Source: Zygnema cylindricum
Lineage: Eukaryota > Streptophyta > Zygnematophyceae > Zygnematales > Zygnemataceae
Reading direction: 5' to 3'
Assembly (NCBI GenBank): GCA_037447655.1
Contig: JBBHKE010003051.1
Location: 1 to 26,568 of the forward strand
Length of the DNA stretch: 26,568 nt
The notes under the pieces were generated by a model. It worked only from the letters and a program-made list of their open reading frames with translations. It did no database searches and was not told the origin of the DNA. Positions 1 to 8,166 of this stretch are shown here, piece after piece. The position numbers and the translations under genes are program-made. The first letter of the stretch is position 1. Every line of letters begins with the position of its first letter.

Positions 1-127
1 CTCTCCTTCAGTGACTACAACAAGTATGGGGGCGAGAGAGAGAGAAGAGATAGAGGCAGGCTGCCTACATTTTCTTTTCTAATAAATTTAGACCTAGAAA
101 ATATACTAAAAACTACTTATTTCAACA
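1..127 (-). repeat. Partial copia-type LTR (third family), cut by window edge
   Basis: The stretch resembles the U3 end of both complete LTR pairs in this window. It carries the shared box TCAGTGACTACAACAAGT (8-25) and GACCTAGAAAATA near the terminus, and ends in TTTCAACA like element 1. After position 127 comes TTAAG rather than the polypurine tract found inside elements 1 and 2, so this is an outer edge: either a solo LTR or the U3 start of a minus-strand element lying left of the window. TTAAG (128-132) would be its target duplication, but the other end is not visible. It differs enough from the other two LTRs to count as a separate family. Confidence 0.8.
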
Positions 128-640
128 TTAAGTTCATGGCTAAATAATAATCCAAGAAATTAAGTCAATATCGTATGCTTACACCTGGTGAAGTAAGAAT
201 CATTGAAGTTCATGGTTGATTAATAATCCAATAATTTATTAACGACGTTGTTTTACACACAAAGCATGTTTATACCGTGGTTTCCAATAACAAACCTATT
301 TTGTGCGAGAACGTACAACATAGCAAACACAAAGCACCACAATAACCCGTTTTTGCGTTGAACCAACGATAAATCGACCAACGCACCCAATCGCCCATTT
401 AGACGTGCGTCGGTATTTATTTCAAGTTTTAAACGATATGTATTACACCACCTATTAGAAACGTAAATCCACGAGTTATCGGGCTTTAACACTATACGAA
501 TTAATGTAAAGGCGTAAAAACCATACTCTTTGTAGATATGGTTAGGGACCTTCGACGACGTTTTACACATAAAGCATGTTTATACAATGCACAATTAGGG
601 GGTACAAGCCTTAAAAAGTGACGTTGTGTAAGCAATTTAA
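128..640. other. Non-coding stretch with short direct repeats
   Basis: No gene is recognised. A near-duplicate of about 32 bp occurs at 130-161 and 206-237 (core AAGTTCATGG). A second pair, ending TAAAGCATGTTTATAC or the close variant CAAAGCATGTTTATAC, lies at about 252-275 and 560-585, bracketing about 310 bp like worn flanking repeats. A 105-codon minus-strand open frame (253-570) spans most of the interval but matches no family I recognise. Confidence 0.4.
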
Positions 641-1068
641 TATATTAAAATAAATAAAGGTAAAGCACCTTGTTAGTCTTGCCATTCATATCTATGCAAC
701 ATGTGACACGGTGTGGGACCCACACTTTCCACTTCTATCGAAAAACAAATCGCATAGGTTCACAGCTCTTGCAATGTTTCCCCTTCCGGCAGCAAAATGA
801 GTCAGAAGTGTCACACTACGAGTTAGCATGTTCTCGTGAACAAAACTCATTGTCGAACATGAATCAATCCATTTTCTACAAAATGGACACATATATCACG
901 CAAAGTTTAAATTTATCCTTACACAAAATTATTATCCCTCTTGTTTTCCTCACTCTCTCCAACTATTTCCGTCGATTCCCCTACAACGCTTTTTCATCTC
1001 AACATGTTTCAAATACAATGCATTACTTTGTTGTTGTAAAACAAAAAAACCATAGCCCAACGTACCTG

Positions 1069-1266
1069 TTATTTATGGGCCCTATAAAAAGCATCTACCG
1101 ACACTACTCGAAATACTATAGTGTCTTCCCAAGGTATGTCCACTTTCAGCCCATGATCTCCCAAATTTGTCCCTTCAATTCTTTAGATGTAGTCAGGAAA
1201 ATCCTCATTTTTTTTACGTAACCTAGCTTCTTGCTTGGCCCACCATTTATGTAAATGAAATCACAT
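1069..1266 (-). pseudogene. Possible decayed exon, unknown product
   Basis: One minus-strand frame reads as ordinary-looking protein (segments such as WWAKQEARLRKKNEDFPDYI and VDIPWEDTIVFRVVSVDAFY), with a single in-frame TAA at 1183-1185 and a final stop at 1069-1071. The composition is protein-like rather than simple-sequence. It lies downstream, on the same strand, of the candidate frame at 1365-1748 and could be a further exon or its relic. I recognise no family, and chance is a real alternative. Confidence 0.2.
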
Positions 1267-1364
1267 CACCGAAAACAACTCCATATCATTTAAAAAAAAA
1301 TGAAAACAAAACAACAAAATACAATCAAGAAACATTCGTGCGATCAAAAATTGTTTAAAATTGC

Positions 1365-1748
1365 TTAATATTCACCAAAAACATTTAAAACAAGGGTACA
1401 TGTTTGCCTAACACCTTTGACTATCGCATGCGTTGCGAGTAATGTAAGAAGGTTTTGGTCCCAATTGTAATTTTTTATTATTAGAAATTGCCTCTCGTCT
1501 AGTTTTTTCAATTCCGGAGTAAAAGAGGTTGGTTCCACTGTACTCCTCTGAGTGCCCCTACTGGGTCTCGCATCGTCTTCCCTCCCCCCCCTCTCATATC
1601 CAAGCACAACATTTCCCCGTCTATTTCTCCTCTTAGGTTGTAAATTACCAACATTTTCACTATTTGCATTGGTTATTTTGTCAAGTAGGTTATAAACTCG
1701 TTTTTTTCCAACCTTACTTGTTAGGGCCTTACTTGCAAGGTCCTCCAT
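1365..1748 (-). CDS. Hypothetical protein / first-exon candidate
   Basis: The frame opens at ATG 1748-1746 and runs 127 codons. The product begins MEDLASKALTSKVGKKRVYN. It has a basic, low-complexity middle (PKRRNRRGN near residue 40, then RGGREDDARPSRGTQRS) and a more ordered C-terminal part (ELKKLDERQFLIIKNYNWDQ). No signal peptide, membrane segment or known domain is visible. Two donor-like CAAGTAAG sequences occur within the first 40 coding bases, so the true exon may be much shorter. It follows a CT-rich leader-like stretch on the same strand. A real gene fragment, a transposase relic and chance are all possible. Confidence 0.25.
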   Translation of the reverse strand: MEDLASKALTSKVGKKRVYNLLDKITNANSENVGNLQPKRRNRRGNVVLGYERGGREDDARPSRGTQRSTVEPTSFTPELKKLDERQFLIIKNYNWDQNLLTLLATHAIVKGVRQTCTLVLNVFGEY

Positions 1749-1853
1749 ATAACACAATGAATAACAACTATAATCTAAAACACAATAAGCCAACACTCAC
1801 AAAATGTTACTATAGGTGAAAATAATTGTTTTTTTTGGGTTTTTCAAGTTTTT

Positions 1854-1920
<67 letters not shown>

Positions 1921-2433
1921 GAGAGAAAAGCGGAACAAAGTGATAGGGGCAAAAAAACCGCCGCGAGAGAGGGAAAAACGGGTCAACACTAACGATGAAA
2001 AGAAGGGAAAACAAGGGAATAAGGCAGTAGAGGGCCAAACAAGGAAGAAATGGGTCGGTAGAAGGATGGGGGACGACGCGTGTGAGGGAGAGATAGGGGA
2101 TATGAATGAGTAAACGGTTTTTAGGTTTTGAAGGCCGATAATAGGGTAATGAAAAAGCGTATAAAGCATAGAGGTTTCATTCGTTAAAATTCTGAAATTT
2201 TTGCGATTATGCATTATTTTTAGGGTTTTTTTAGTTTTTCGTAAATTTCGTATACTTTTCGTGTACATGTTACTTGTACGGATATAATGTACGGAATTTA
2301 TAAAAAAAAAACTGAAAGTACACCGTGTGGCCGTCAGTTTGGGTGGGAAAACGTCCCCCGCGTCGCGGCGCATTGTAAAACCAAAGGAAAGGGGGGCGAC
2401 GTGCCGCGTGCGGTGGATGTCCCACACGGCCAC
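1749..2433 (-). promoter_or_regulatory. Putative CT-rich 5' leader/promoter region
   Basis: Read on the minus strand, this is a C/T-rich stretch with a long CT microsatellite and a telo-box-like AAAAACCCTA (2221-2230), leading to the ATG at 1748. Plant 5' leaders often look like this, but no TATA box or start site can be fixed. Long open frames here, with their Leu-Ser runs, come from the microsatellite and are not a protein. Confidence 0.2.
1859..1917. repeat. (AG)n microsatellite
   Basis: An almost uninterrupted AG dinucleotide tract of about 59 bp (CT on the minus strand), followed by shorter degenerate purine-rich sequence. Confidence 0.97.
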
Positions 2434-2659
2434 TGTGCCTCCGGAGGCCGAAAATCACTGTGAATCGATATTAGCGTTTATGTTTTTTTTCTCCTCTTAA
2501 ATTTTTTTTCCACGTACACACATGTACGATTGGGAATCTGACGGTTGCAATTGAAAGGTAAGATTCCTAGCTTCCGATTGGCGGTTTTGAACTGACAATC
2601 GGACGTGTGTACGTAGAAAGGATGTTTTGAATGGCAAAAATAATATTAACACCAATAGC

Positions 2660-3058
2660 TAGTGTTGGGTATCGGGTAAATTCAAATCGCGATAATATCG
2701 ATATTCCATATATTGAATATCGATCGGGCAGATACCTCGATATATCGTACCGGGACCCAACATAAATTATCGCGATGTATATCGCAAAAAATGAATGTCC
2801 GTACAGTTAAAGTACGGAAAATCATACGGAAAATCGTACGGATATATACCCCCCCCTCCCCCCCCCAATGCGCGCGCCAGGGGGGGGGAGGGGGGGGGGG
2901 GGGGGGGGGTGGAGAAAAAAAATCGGAAAAAACAAATATCGCATAAATATCTAGATATTTCGCGTCTAGGTACATAGATTTGATAAATTGATTATCGGAT
3001 ACGTAAAATTCGATATATATATTGAATATCGGCAATAGGTATTCGATACCCAACACTG
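2660..3058. mobile_element. hAT-like MITE, 399 bp, in MITE-A
   Basis: Terminal inverted repeats are AGTGTTGGGTATCG (from 2661) and CGATACCCAACACT (to 3057). ATAGC flanks both ends (2655-2659, 3059-3063). The uninterrupted target (AATAGCGAT followed by ACGGTG) is seen in the MITE-A copy at 14544. The interior is rich in CGATATATCG-type motifs and holds a C-tract/G-tract pair. A terminus of CAGTGTTGGG is common in hAT-type MITEs, although 5 bp is short for a hAT target duplication. A diverged relative lies at 23938-24351. Confidence 0.8.
2849..2912. repeat. Poly-C / GCGCGC / poly-G inverted tract
   Basis: A C-run (2849-2866) is followed by AATGCGCGCGCCA and a G-run of about 30 (2880-2912) broken only by one A and one T. 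The arms can pair into a long C-G hairpin, and either strand could form G-quadruplex or i-motif structures. The exact run length is a likely sequencing-error site. The related MITE at 23938 keeps a weaker version at about 4105-4150 + 20 kb. Confidence 0.9.
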
Positions 3059-3081
3059 ATAGCGATACACGGTGTACTCTA

Positions 3082-3637
3082 CAGTACACCATCAATCGCT
3101 ATTAGAGTATATAACGCCTATTCGGTGCCTTTTAAAAAAAAAATAACCTGAAATACAATCCATAATTCTATTTTTTCCATTATTCTAATTAGGTTATTTT
3201 TTCAATTAACGTAAATTGTGGAAGTACACTGTGATGGAAATAGTGTGGCGTACGGACAGGGTATCTCCGTATGAAATGGTACTTTTTTAATTACAAAAGC
3301 ATAAAAATACACTTAACATTATTGCGCACACATGTGAATCTGCATTGGAAGAAAGAGACGCAAACTCGTTGAAAAAAATCACGTTCTAATATGTTTGTCC
3401 GTCGACCGTGTGAACAGCGCGACGGCGTACGAATTGTCAGATTTTGTACAAATACACATATTACTGTAGACATTGAAAGGGCGGGTATTTATTATTTAGG
3501 ACAACCCAAAATACAGTTAGGGATTAATTAGTATGTATATTTAAAAAAAATAAAAAAATTCCGATTAGTGTTAATAACACTATTTATTTTTTTACGCTAT
3601 TTATTCCTTTACTCTAATAGCGATTGACGGTGTACTG
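3082..3637. mobile_element. MITE-B unit 1 (556 bp)
   Basis: It is bounded by CAGTACACC at the left and GGTGTACTG at the right, each next to TA, with subterminal CAATCGCTATTAG / CTAATAGCGATTG. The core, with AATAGTGTGGCGTACGGA and TGGTACTTTTTTAATTAC, matches unit 2 in the same orientation and unit 3 inverted. Short open frames inside are AT-rich noise. The boundaries are chosen by symmetry and may be off by a few bases. Confidence 0.65.
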
Positions 3638-3639
3638 TA

Positions 3640-4259
3640 CTGTACACCGCGAATCGTAATTAGAGTAAATTACTCTAATTCGGTCGCTCGAAATTTTGAC
3701 TCTATGACATCAAATAGAGTAAATGATTCTAATTTTTTCAATATTATAATTTAGGTAGGTTTAATTAGCGTAACAGAATTGTAATATATGTTCATTTTAA
3801 ATAGTGTGGAGTACGGATGACGTTCGACCGTGCAAAACTGTACTTTTTTAAGTAAAAAAGTACAAATAATGATTTAATACAATCGCGCTCGCACGTGAAA
3901 TCGGACTAAACGAAAAATCAATCACATCGAAAAAAAGTCGTTCGCATAACTCTCGTCCGTCGACAGCATCGTCGTCAGTGTGAACATTAACTGACATTCA
4001 TCGCGACAAATAATACTAGCGTCATAATGACGTCAAAACCATACGGACTGACAGATTTTGTACGATCACTTAATTTAGTGTTTATAATTTCAGCGCGGAT
4101 ATTTTATGCCGACATAACCCAATATAGAGTACTTAAATAAATTAGAGTAAACTTCGACTGTGAAAAGTTCTATAACATAAATTAGAGTTCATTACTCTAA
4201 TTGTTTTTTTTTGTTTTTTTACTCTAATTTTTTCATTACTCTAATTACGATTCGCGGTG
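3640..4259. mobile_element. MITE-B unit 2 (620 bp)
   Basis: It runs from CTGTACACCGCGAATCG to GATTCGCGGTG, with TA on both sides. Its right part has repeated TTAGAGTAA / TTACTCTAA motifs and a T-rich tract. An inverted, clearly closer copy lies at 24354-24968, matching through both ends and the TTACTCTAATT repeats. No transposase-like frame is visible. Confidence 0.7.
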
Positions 4260-4261
4260 TA

Positions 4262-4827
4262 CAGTTCACCACCAATCGTTATTAGCGTAGAAGTTTCTTT
4301 AGCGTACATGAAAAATTACCGTGGTTAACGCTAATTAAGAATTTGAAAAATTTGAAAAAAAAACATACATTCTAATTGTTTAATTATTCTAATTTGGGTC
4401 TTTGAAAAAAATAACTGTCGGTCGCAAACATGCTTACACTAATATAGGTATTCGTACAAAATCAGACAAATCATACACAAATCGTACGTTCACACAGTCG
4501 AAACGTGGTTGCTTGACGAATATGTGGCACTGTGATATTTGACAAACTGATTAAACCCCCTTTTTAGAGCGCACATTCTCATGTGTCTGCGGCTACTTAA
4601 ACTCATTAATTAAACTTTTTCATTTAAAAAGGTACAATTTTGTACGGTATCACACTCTCCGTACACCACACTAATTGACTGATGGCGCACTTCCATTTTG
4701 TACGGTACTAAAAAATTAACCCTAAATAGAGTAAAGAAAAAAATAGAATGAACTACGTTAATGGAGAATACAAAATAAAAAAAGCGGGACGGATTAGCGT
4801 ACACAACGCTAATAATGATTGGCGGTG
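4262..4827. mobile_element. MITE-B unit 3 (566 bp, inverted)
   Basis: It begins CAGTTCACCACCAATCG and ends GATTGGCGGTG, with TA on each side. The segment near 4615-4675 (AAAAAGGTACAATTTTG, then CGTACACCACACTA) is the reverse complement of the matching part of units 1 and 2, so this unit is flipped. Coding potential is negligible. Confidence 0.65.
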
Positions 4828-4829
4828 TA

Positions 4830-5007
4830 CACCGCGAATCGCTATTGATGTACACACCTGTCTGATTGTCAATTTGAGACAGCCAATCGGAAGTTTAGAA
4901 TCTTACCTTTCAATCGCAACCGTCGATCCAAAATTGGACATGTCTACACGAAGAAATAATGTTTTAAGAGACGAAAAAATCATTAACACTAATAACGATA
5001 CACGGTG
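4830..5007 (+). mobile_element. MITE-A copy 2 (178 bp, internally deleted)
   Basis: The start CACCGCGAATCGCTATTG and end CGATACACGGTG are flanked by TA at 4828-4829 and 5008-5009. The interior (TTGAGACAGCCAATCGGAAG, CCTTTCAATCGCAACCGTC) matches the copy at 14544 in the same orientation. About 45 bp is missing just inside the left terminus. Confidence 0.75.
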
Positions 5008-5040
5008 TACATTATAATTCACAATGTATGATTCATTTAA

Positions 5041-5600
5041 TAACTTCGTTGGTACAAGCGTTCAAACTTTGTCTTCAAAGATTCTTTGTAGATTTTCAAC
5101 ATTGAATATTAACCTATGTGGTACCAACTAGTTTGAGCCACATAAATAAAAATTGGTTTACGGACCCGACCTAACGGAAGAGGCGGCATCAAAAAACGTG
5201 TATAAACATTCAGCGAAACTGCCAAATGGAAGTACAGCTTATGGTTCAAATCCATGGGTACAAAGCGTAAAGGTCATGTTTAAAGTTGAGTCGGCATGAC
5301 ATAGAAGCAGATCGAAAAATAGAAAACGTCAAACCTAAGGGAGTGTCCCCATGTATTAAAGTATTGACTTTTTTTCTATCGTTTTCGCCCAAAATTTAAG
5401 CAACAACGAGAAAATCTTTTGACGTACAAAAAAATTACTTTTACCACAGTGCAATGAACGTCAATTCGATACTTAGAATGTACTCTATGTTTTTCGTCTG
5501 GTGAACTGATATTGGCGTTTATCTCTTTTCGACCCCTGGCAAAAGAATCCAACTCACTAAAAAACTTCATCAAAAATCACCTCGTGAGGTGATTTTGGTG
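5041..5600. repeat. Dispersed repeat copy X (with empty site)
   Basis: 5055-5125 matches 14470-14541 (GATTCTTTGTA, GAATATTAACCTA, GTGGTACC). 5145-5340 matches 22000-22200 (ATCAAAAAACGT, CACAAAGCGTAAAGG, TAGAAAACGTCAAACCTAAG). At about 5123-5131 the sequence reads straight through GTGGTACCAAC, where the other copy carries the TA-flanked MITE and the hAT element, so it records the pre-insertion state. 5390-5600 matches the inverted arms at 11932-12165 and 14185-14404. The open frames here are not convincing. Confidence 0.7.
5573..5596. repeat. Perfect hairpin at repeat edge
   Basis: The arms AAAATCACCTC and GAGGTGATTTT are 11 bp each around a GT loop. The same hairpin, partly decayed, sits at 11932-11955 and 14387-14404, always at the outer end of the 220-bp arm, so it marks a boundary of this repeat family. 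Confidence 0.8.
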
Positions 5601-6530
5601 AAAGTATCACCTGAACAACGAATGACAAACAATCCATGGACGCGCCACTCGAGTGGGAAAATTTTAGGACAAGAGAGAGTACTTCCTATTTTTCTCTTTG
5701 CCCATCACGGGCATGTACGGAAAATATTTTGCACGCGCATGAACGGAAAATATTTTGCAGGGGTTTCGGACCTCCACTTTCATTCATTAGTCTTTTGCAG
5801 AATTTTACACCACTGTCGCCTCTCCCCTTCACCCTTTACACTATCGGTTTCAAATCACACTCTTTGGAATGAAACACGAAATACTGGCATGAAAAGAAAG
5901 ATATTTGAAAAATAATTATTTTGACTACCTTAAGGTATATTTTGATGGCAAGTCGATTGAGAAAAGTCGAAAGAAATAAATCAGGATGCAATGGCTGAGA
6001 GTTCGTGAATCAGACGTCCATGCTTTCCTAACTGTGCATGACGCCACAATATCACAAAATCCTAAAAAGCTATAACGTCACAAAAATGTAGACGTCTACA
6101 ACTGTAGCAGTTTTTGTTGGCGCCACCAATTGTTGGAAATTTCTAAGGGCACTTTCCCATGTAACCGAAACTTAGTCTTGTAACTTTGTTTTTTAGCAAA
6201 GATTAAGGGCACTTTCCCATGTAACCGAAACTTAGTCTTGTAACTTTGTTTGTTAGCAAAGATTCTCCGTACTACTTTCAGAGCATTCTGATGTAAACGA
6301 AAATAACTTGTTACTTCAAAAAGCGACTTACGTAAACGTGTACGAAACATGTGACAGATGCAGTGGTACACAAAATGTTGCGAAACTTCCACTCGGCTCC
6401 AATTTGAGACGTCCACCCGCACGCTGTACAGTTTTTGTGACTTCGTAATGTCTGTACGGCACACTGTCGACGTGGTGAAAATTTCCTCCACAGACCGCCC
6501 CTCTCTTCTCTGCCATGTCGTGTCTTTGTA
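5601..6530. other. No gene recognised; short repeats only
   Basis: Several overlapping open frames occur, but none resembles a protein. A 22-bp near-repeat (core ACGGAAAATATTTTGCA) occurs at 5712-5733 and 5738-5759, and a 60-bp tandem duplication lies at 6145-6264. The right end is the target site of copia element 1. Confidence 0.6.
6145..6264. repeat. 60-bp tandem duplication (two copies)
   Basis: Two copies of a unit beginning AAGGGCACTTTCCCATGTAA lie at 6145-6204 and 6205-6264 and differ by one base (TTTTTTAGC versus TTTGTTAGC). The minus frame across them simply repeats 20 residues. It is a recent local duplication in otherwise unassigned DNA. Confidence 0.95.
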
Positions 6531-6535
6531 TTTTC

Positions 6536-7954
6536 TGAAATTCTATGGGCTCCATTGCCCACAGAATTCGCAGATCCAAAAGAAGCTAATTTAGATAGTG
6601 CCGACTCCAAGTTGATATAAACCCAAATGAATGATCCCTTGACAATTAGAACCCCAATACACCTTCACCCCTGTGAAGAGAAGACCTTCTGTGTGCTCAG
6701 TTCCACCACAAAATGCAAAGCTTGAATATGTGTTTTGGACAATATTCCCCAATTTGACTTTCCCACTGAATAAGTGCCACCCTGGCACGCAAAGACTCTG
6801 ACCGACTACACCCCTGTGTAGATTGGACTCCCCTGAGTCCGCAGCAAAAAGAATCACTGAATTTGCTCACCCGAGCATTAAGTTATGGCTGGTCAAAGAT
6901 GACCTTTATAGTTACAAGCTCTCTTAGAGAGAGAGGTACCTAAATATTACTAAGTCTCGGTCTGCCTACTCACGAGTACCTACTACTAAACCCTAGTCCA
7001 ATAGGAACACTATATAGTACAAGAAGGTACAATGGGCGATGTACTTATTGTACGAAAATTGTACGACAAGGTCTACAAGGTGACACCTGTCAAATCGGAA
7101 GCCATGGTTCCTCCTCCCATCTTCTCCGGTATCAAATAATGCGGCGCCACGTGGCACCGCGTGACGCTATCTCCGTATGCCGCCAAAAGCTCACTTCGCG
7201 TGGCGGCTATAATGCCGGCCGTCCGATCAAAACATATATTACAAGGTTCAGATTCGCGTACATGCAGGAATTGCTCTTTTTGGTTAGTCTGCTGTTAATT
7301 AGCTGTTGCGTTAATGTTTATATATTTATGAAACCCGTCACGCGTATCGTTTCGATAACGCCTTGTTGGTTAAGGTTTACCTCTACAAATATAACCACAG
7401 ACCATGGTTCAAAACTGGTTTAGAGCAGTTTTTGGTTATTTGTGACTTTGTTAGAACTCTCTTCTTGTCCGCTTATAAATAACTATTGTACCCTATATCG
7501 ATATCGTTTACTCTTAGCCATAGGCTAAAGCTGACGTCTATTATAGGATGTAGGTCCTGGGATCAAGTCCTGGAACCTTCACAACCATTTTGGTACAAAC
7601 TACGAATTAGCCTATCCTCTTTAGACAGCCATGGCTCTAGCTCTCTCTCTGGTCTTCAGTGACTGCAACAAGTATGGGGACCGGAGAGAGTTGAGTGAGA
7701 AGCAGGTTGCCTTTGCTGACTTACTCTATTTAATTTTCCAATATAGACCTAGAAAATACATAACAACCATTCTGGTACAAACTACGAATTAGCCTATCCT
7801 CTTTAGACAGCCATGGCTCTAGCTCTCTCTCTGGTCTTCAGTGACTGCAACAAGTATGGGGACCGGAGGGAGTTGAGTGAGAAGCAGGTTGCCTTTGCTG
7901 ACTTACTCTATTTAATTTTCCAATATAGACCTAGAAAATACATAAATTTCAACA
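6536..7954 (-). repeat. Element 1 left LTR (3' LTR), 1,419 bp
   Basis: It begins TGAAATTC and ends TTTCAACA (TG...CA). On the minus strand the order is U3 (7954 leftward), a TATA box TATATAAA at 7317-7324, then R/U5 with the leader hairpins (6663-6876). It differs from its partner by about 12 substitutions and by its own 182-bp tandem duplication. Confidence 0.95.
7581..7944 (-). repeat. U3 tandem duplication, 2 x 182 bp (left LTR)
   Basis: The units 7581-7762 and 7763-7944 run from ACAACCATT to AAAATACATA and differ at two positions. They include the conserved TCAGTGACTGCAACAAGT box and lie upstream of the TATA box in RNA sense, where enhancers are expected. Breakpoints differ from those in the right LTR. 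Confidence 0.93.
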
Positions 7955-7967
7955 CTCCCCTTATTTT
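7955..7967 (-). other. Element 1 polypurine tract
   Basis: On the minus strand AAAATAAGGGGAG directly abuts the start of U3 (TGTTGAAA). It is identical to the tract of element 2. It primes plus-strand DNA synthesis in LTR elements. It lies between the arms of the CTAGAAAATA / TATTTTCTAG inverted repeat (7931-7940, 7962-7971). Confidence 0.88.
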
Positions 7968-8166
7968 CTAGTCTACTTTCTTTTCAACTCCCACTAAAAA
8001 TATATATATAATATTTTTTTTTCCTTCTTTTCTTTTTCCTCTTTCTTTTCTCCTCATAAAACTTTAAGTGAATACTCTCGTATTTTAAAAGGTCCATTAG
8101 ATGAGCTGAAATAAACATTCCATCTTGCTGATCACATATTTTATTAAGCATACAATTTTCCATAAA

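Larger units (their letters stand above)
2456..3074 (-). mobile_element. MITE-A copy 1 (about 215 bp, split by another MITE)
   Basis: The ends read CACTGTGAATCGATATTAG at the left and GATACACGGTG at the right, the latter followed by TA. After removing the 399-bp insertion at 2660-3058 and one target duplication, the length is about 215 bp, close to the 222-bp copy at 14544-14765. The interior (GATTGAAAGGTAAGATTC-like) is the reverse complement of the copies at 4830 and 14544, so this copy is inverted relative to them. It has no coding capacity. TA junctions suggest a Tc1/mariner-type MITE. Confidence 0.75.

Noticed and set aside
670-1221. 183-codon plus-strand frame
   Set aside because: No ATG start at the beginning, no family resemblance, and it overlaps a better protein-like frame on the other strand.
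1810-2433. Long minus-strand open frame with Leu-Ser repeats
   Set aside because: The Leu-Ser run is the CT microsatellite read as codons, and two frames give the same pattern. There is no domain.
2713-2977. Plus-strand frames with glycine runs
   Set aside because: The glycines come from the G-tract inside the MITE.
3057-5010. Regularly spaced palindromes resembling a CRISPR-like or operator array
   Set aside because: Spacing is 180-620 bp, the spacers are homologous to one another, and each palindrome is a joint of two MITE termini.
6096-6491. 131-codon minus-strand frame with a repeated 20-residue block
   Set aside because: The repeat is the 60-bp tandem DNA duplication, and nothing else suggests coding.
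6591-6857. 88-codon frames in the LTRs (also 10044-10310)
   Set aside because: They lie in R/U5 and are duplicated only because the LTR is. Their length is explained by the palindromic hairpin region.
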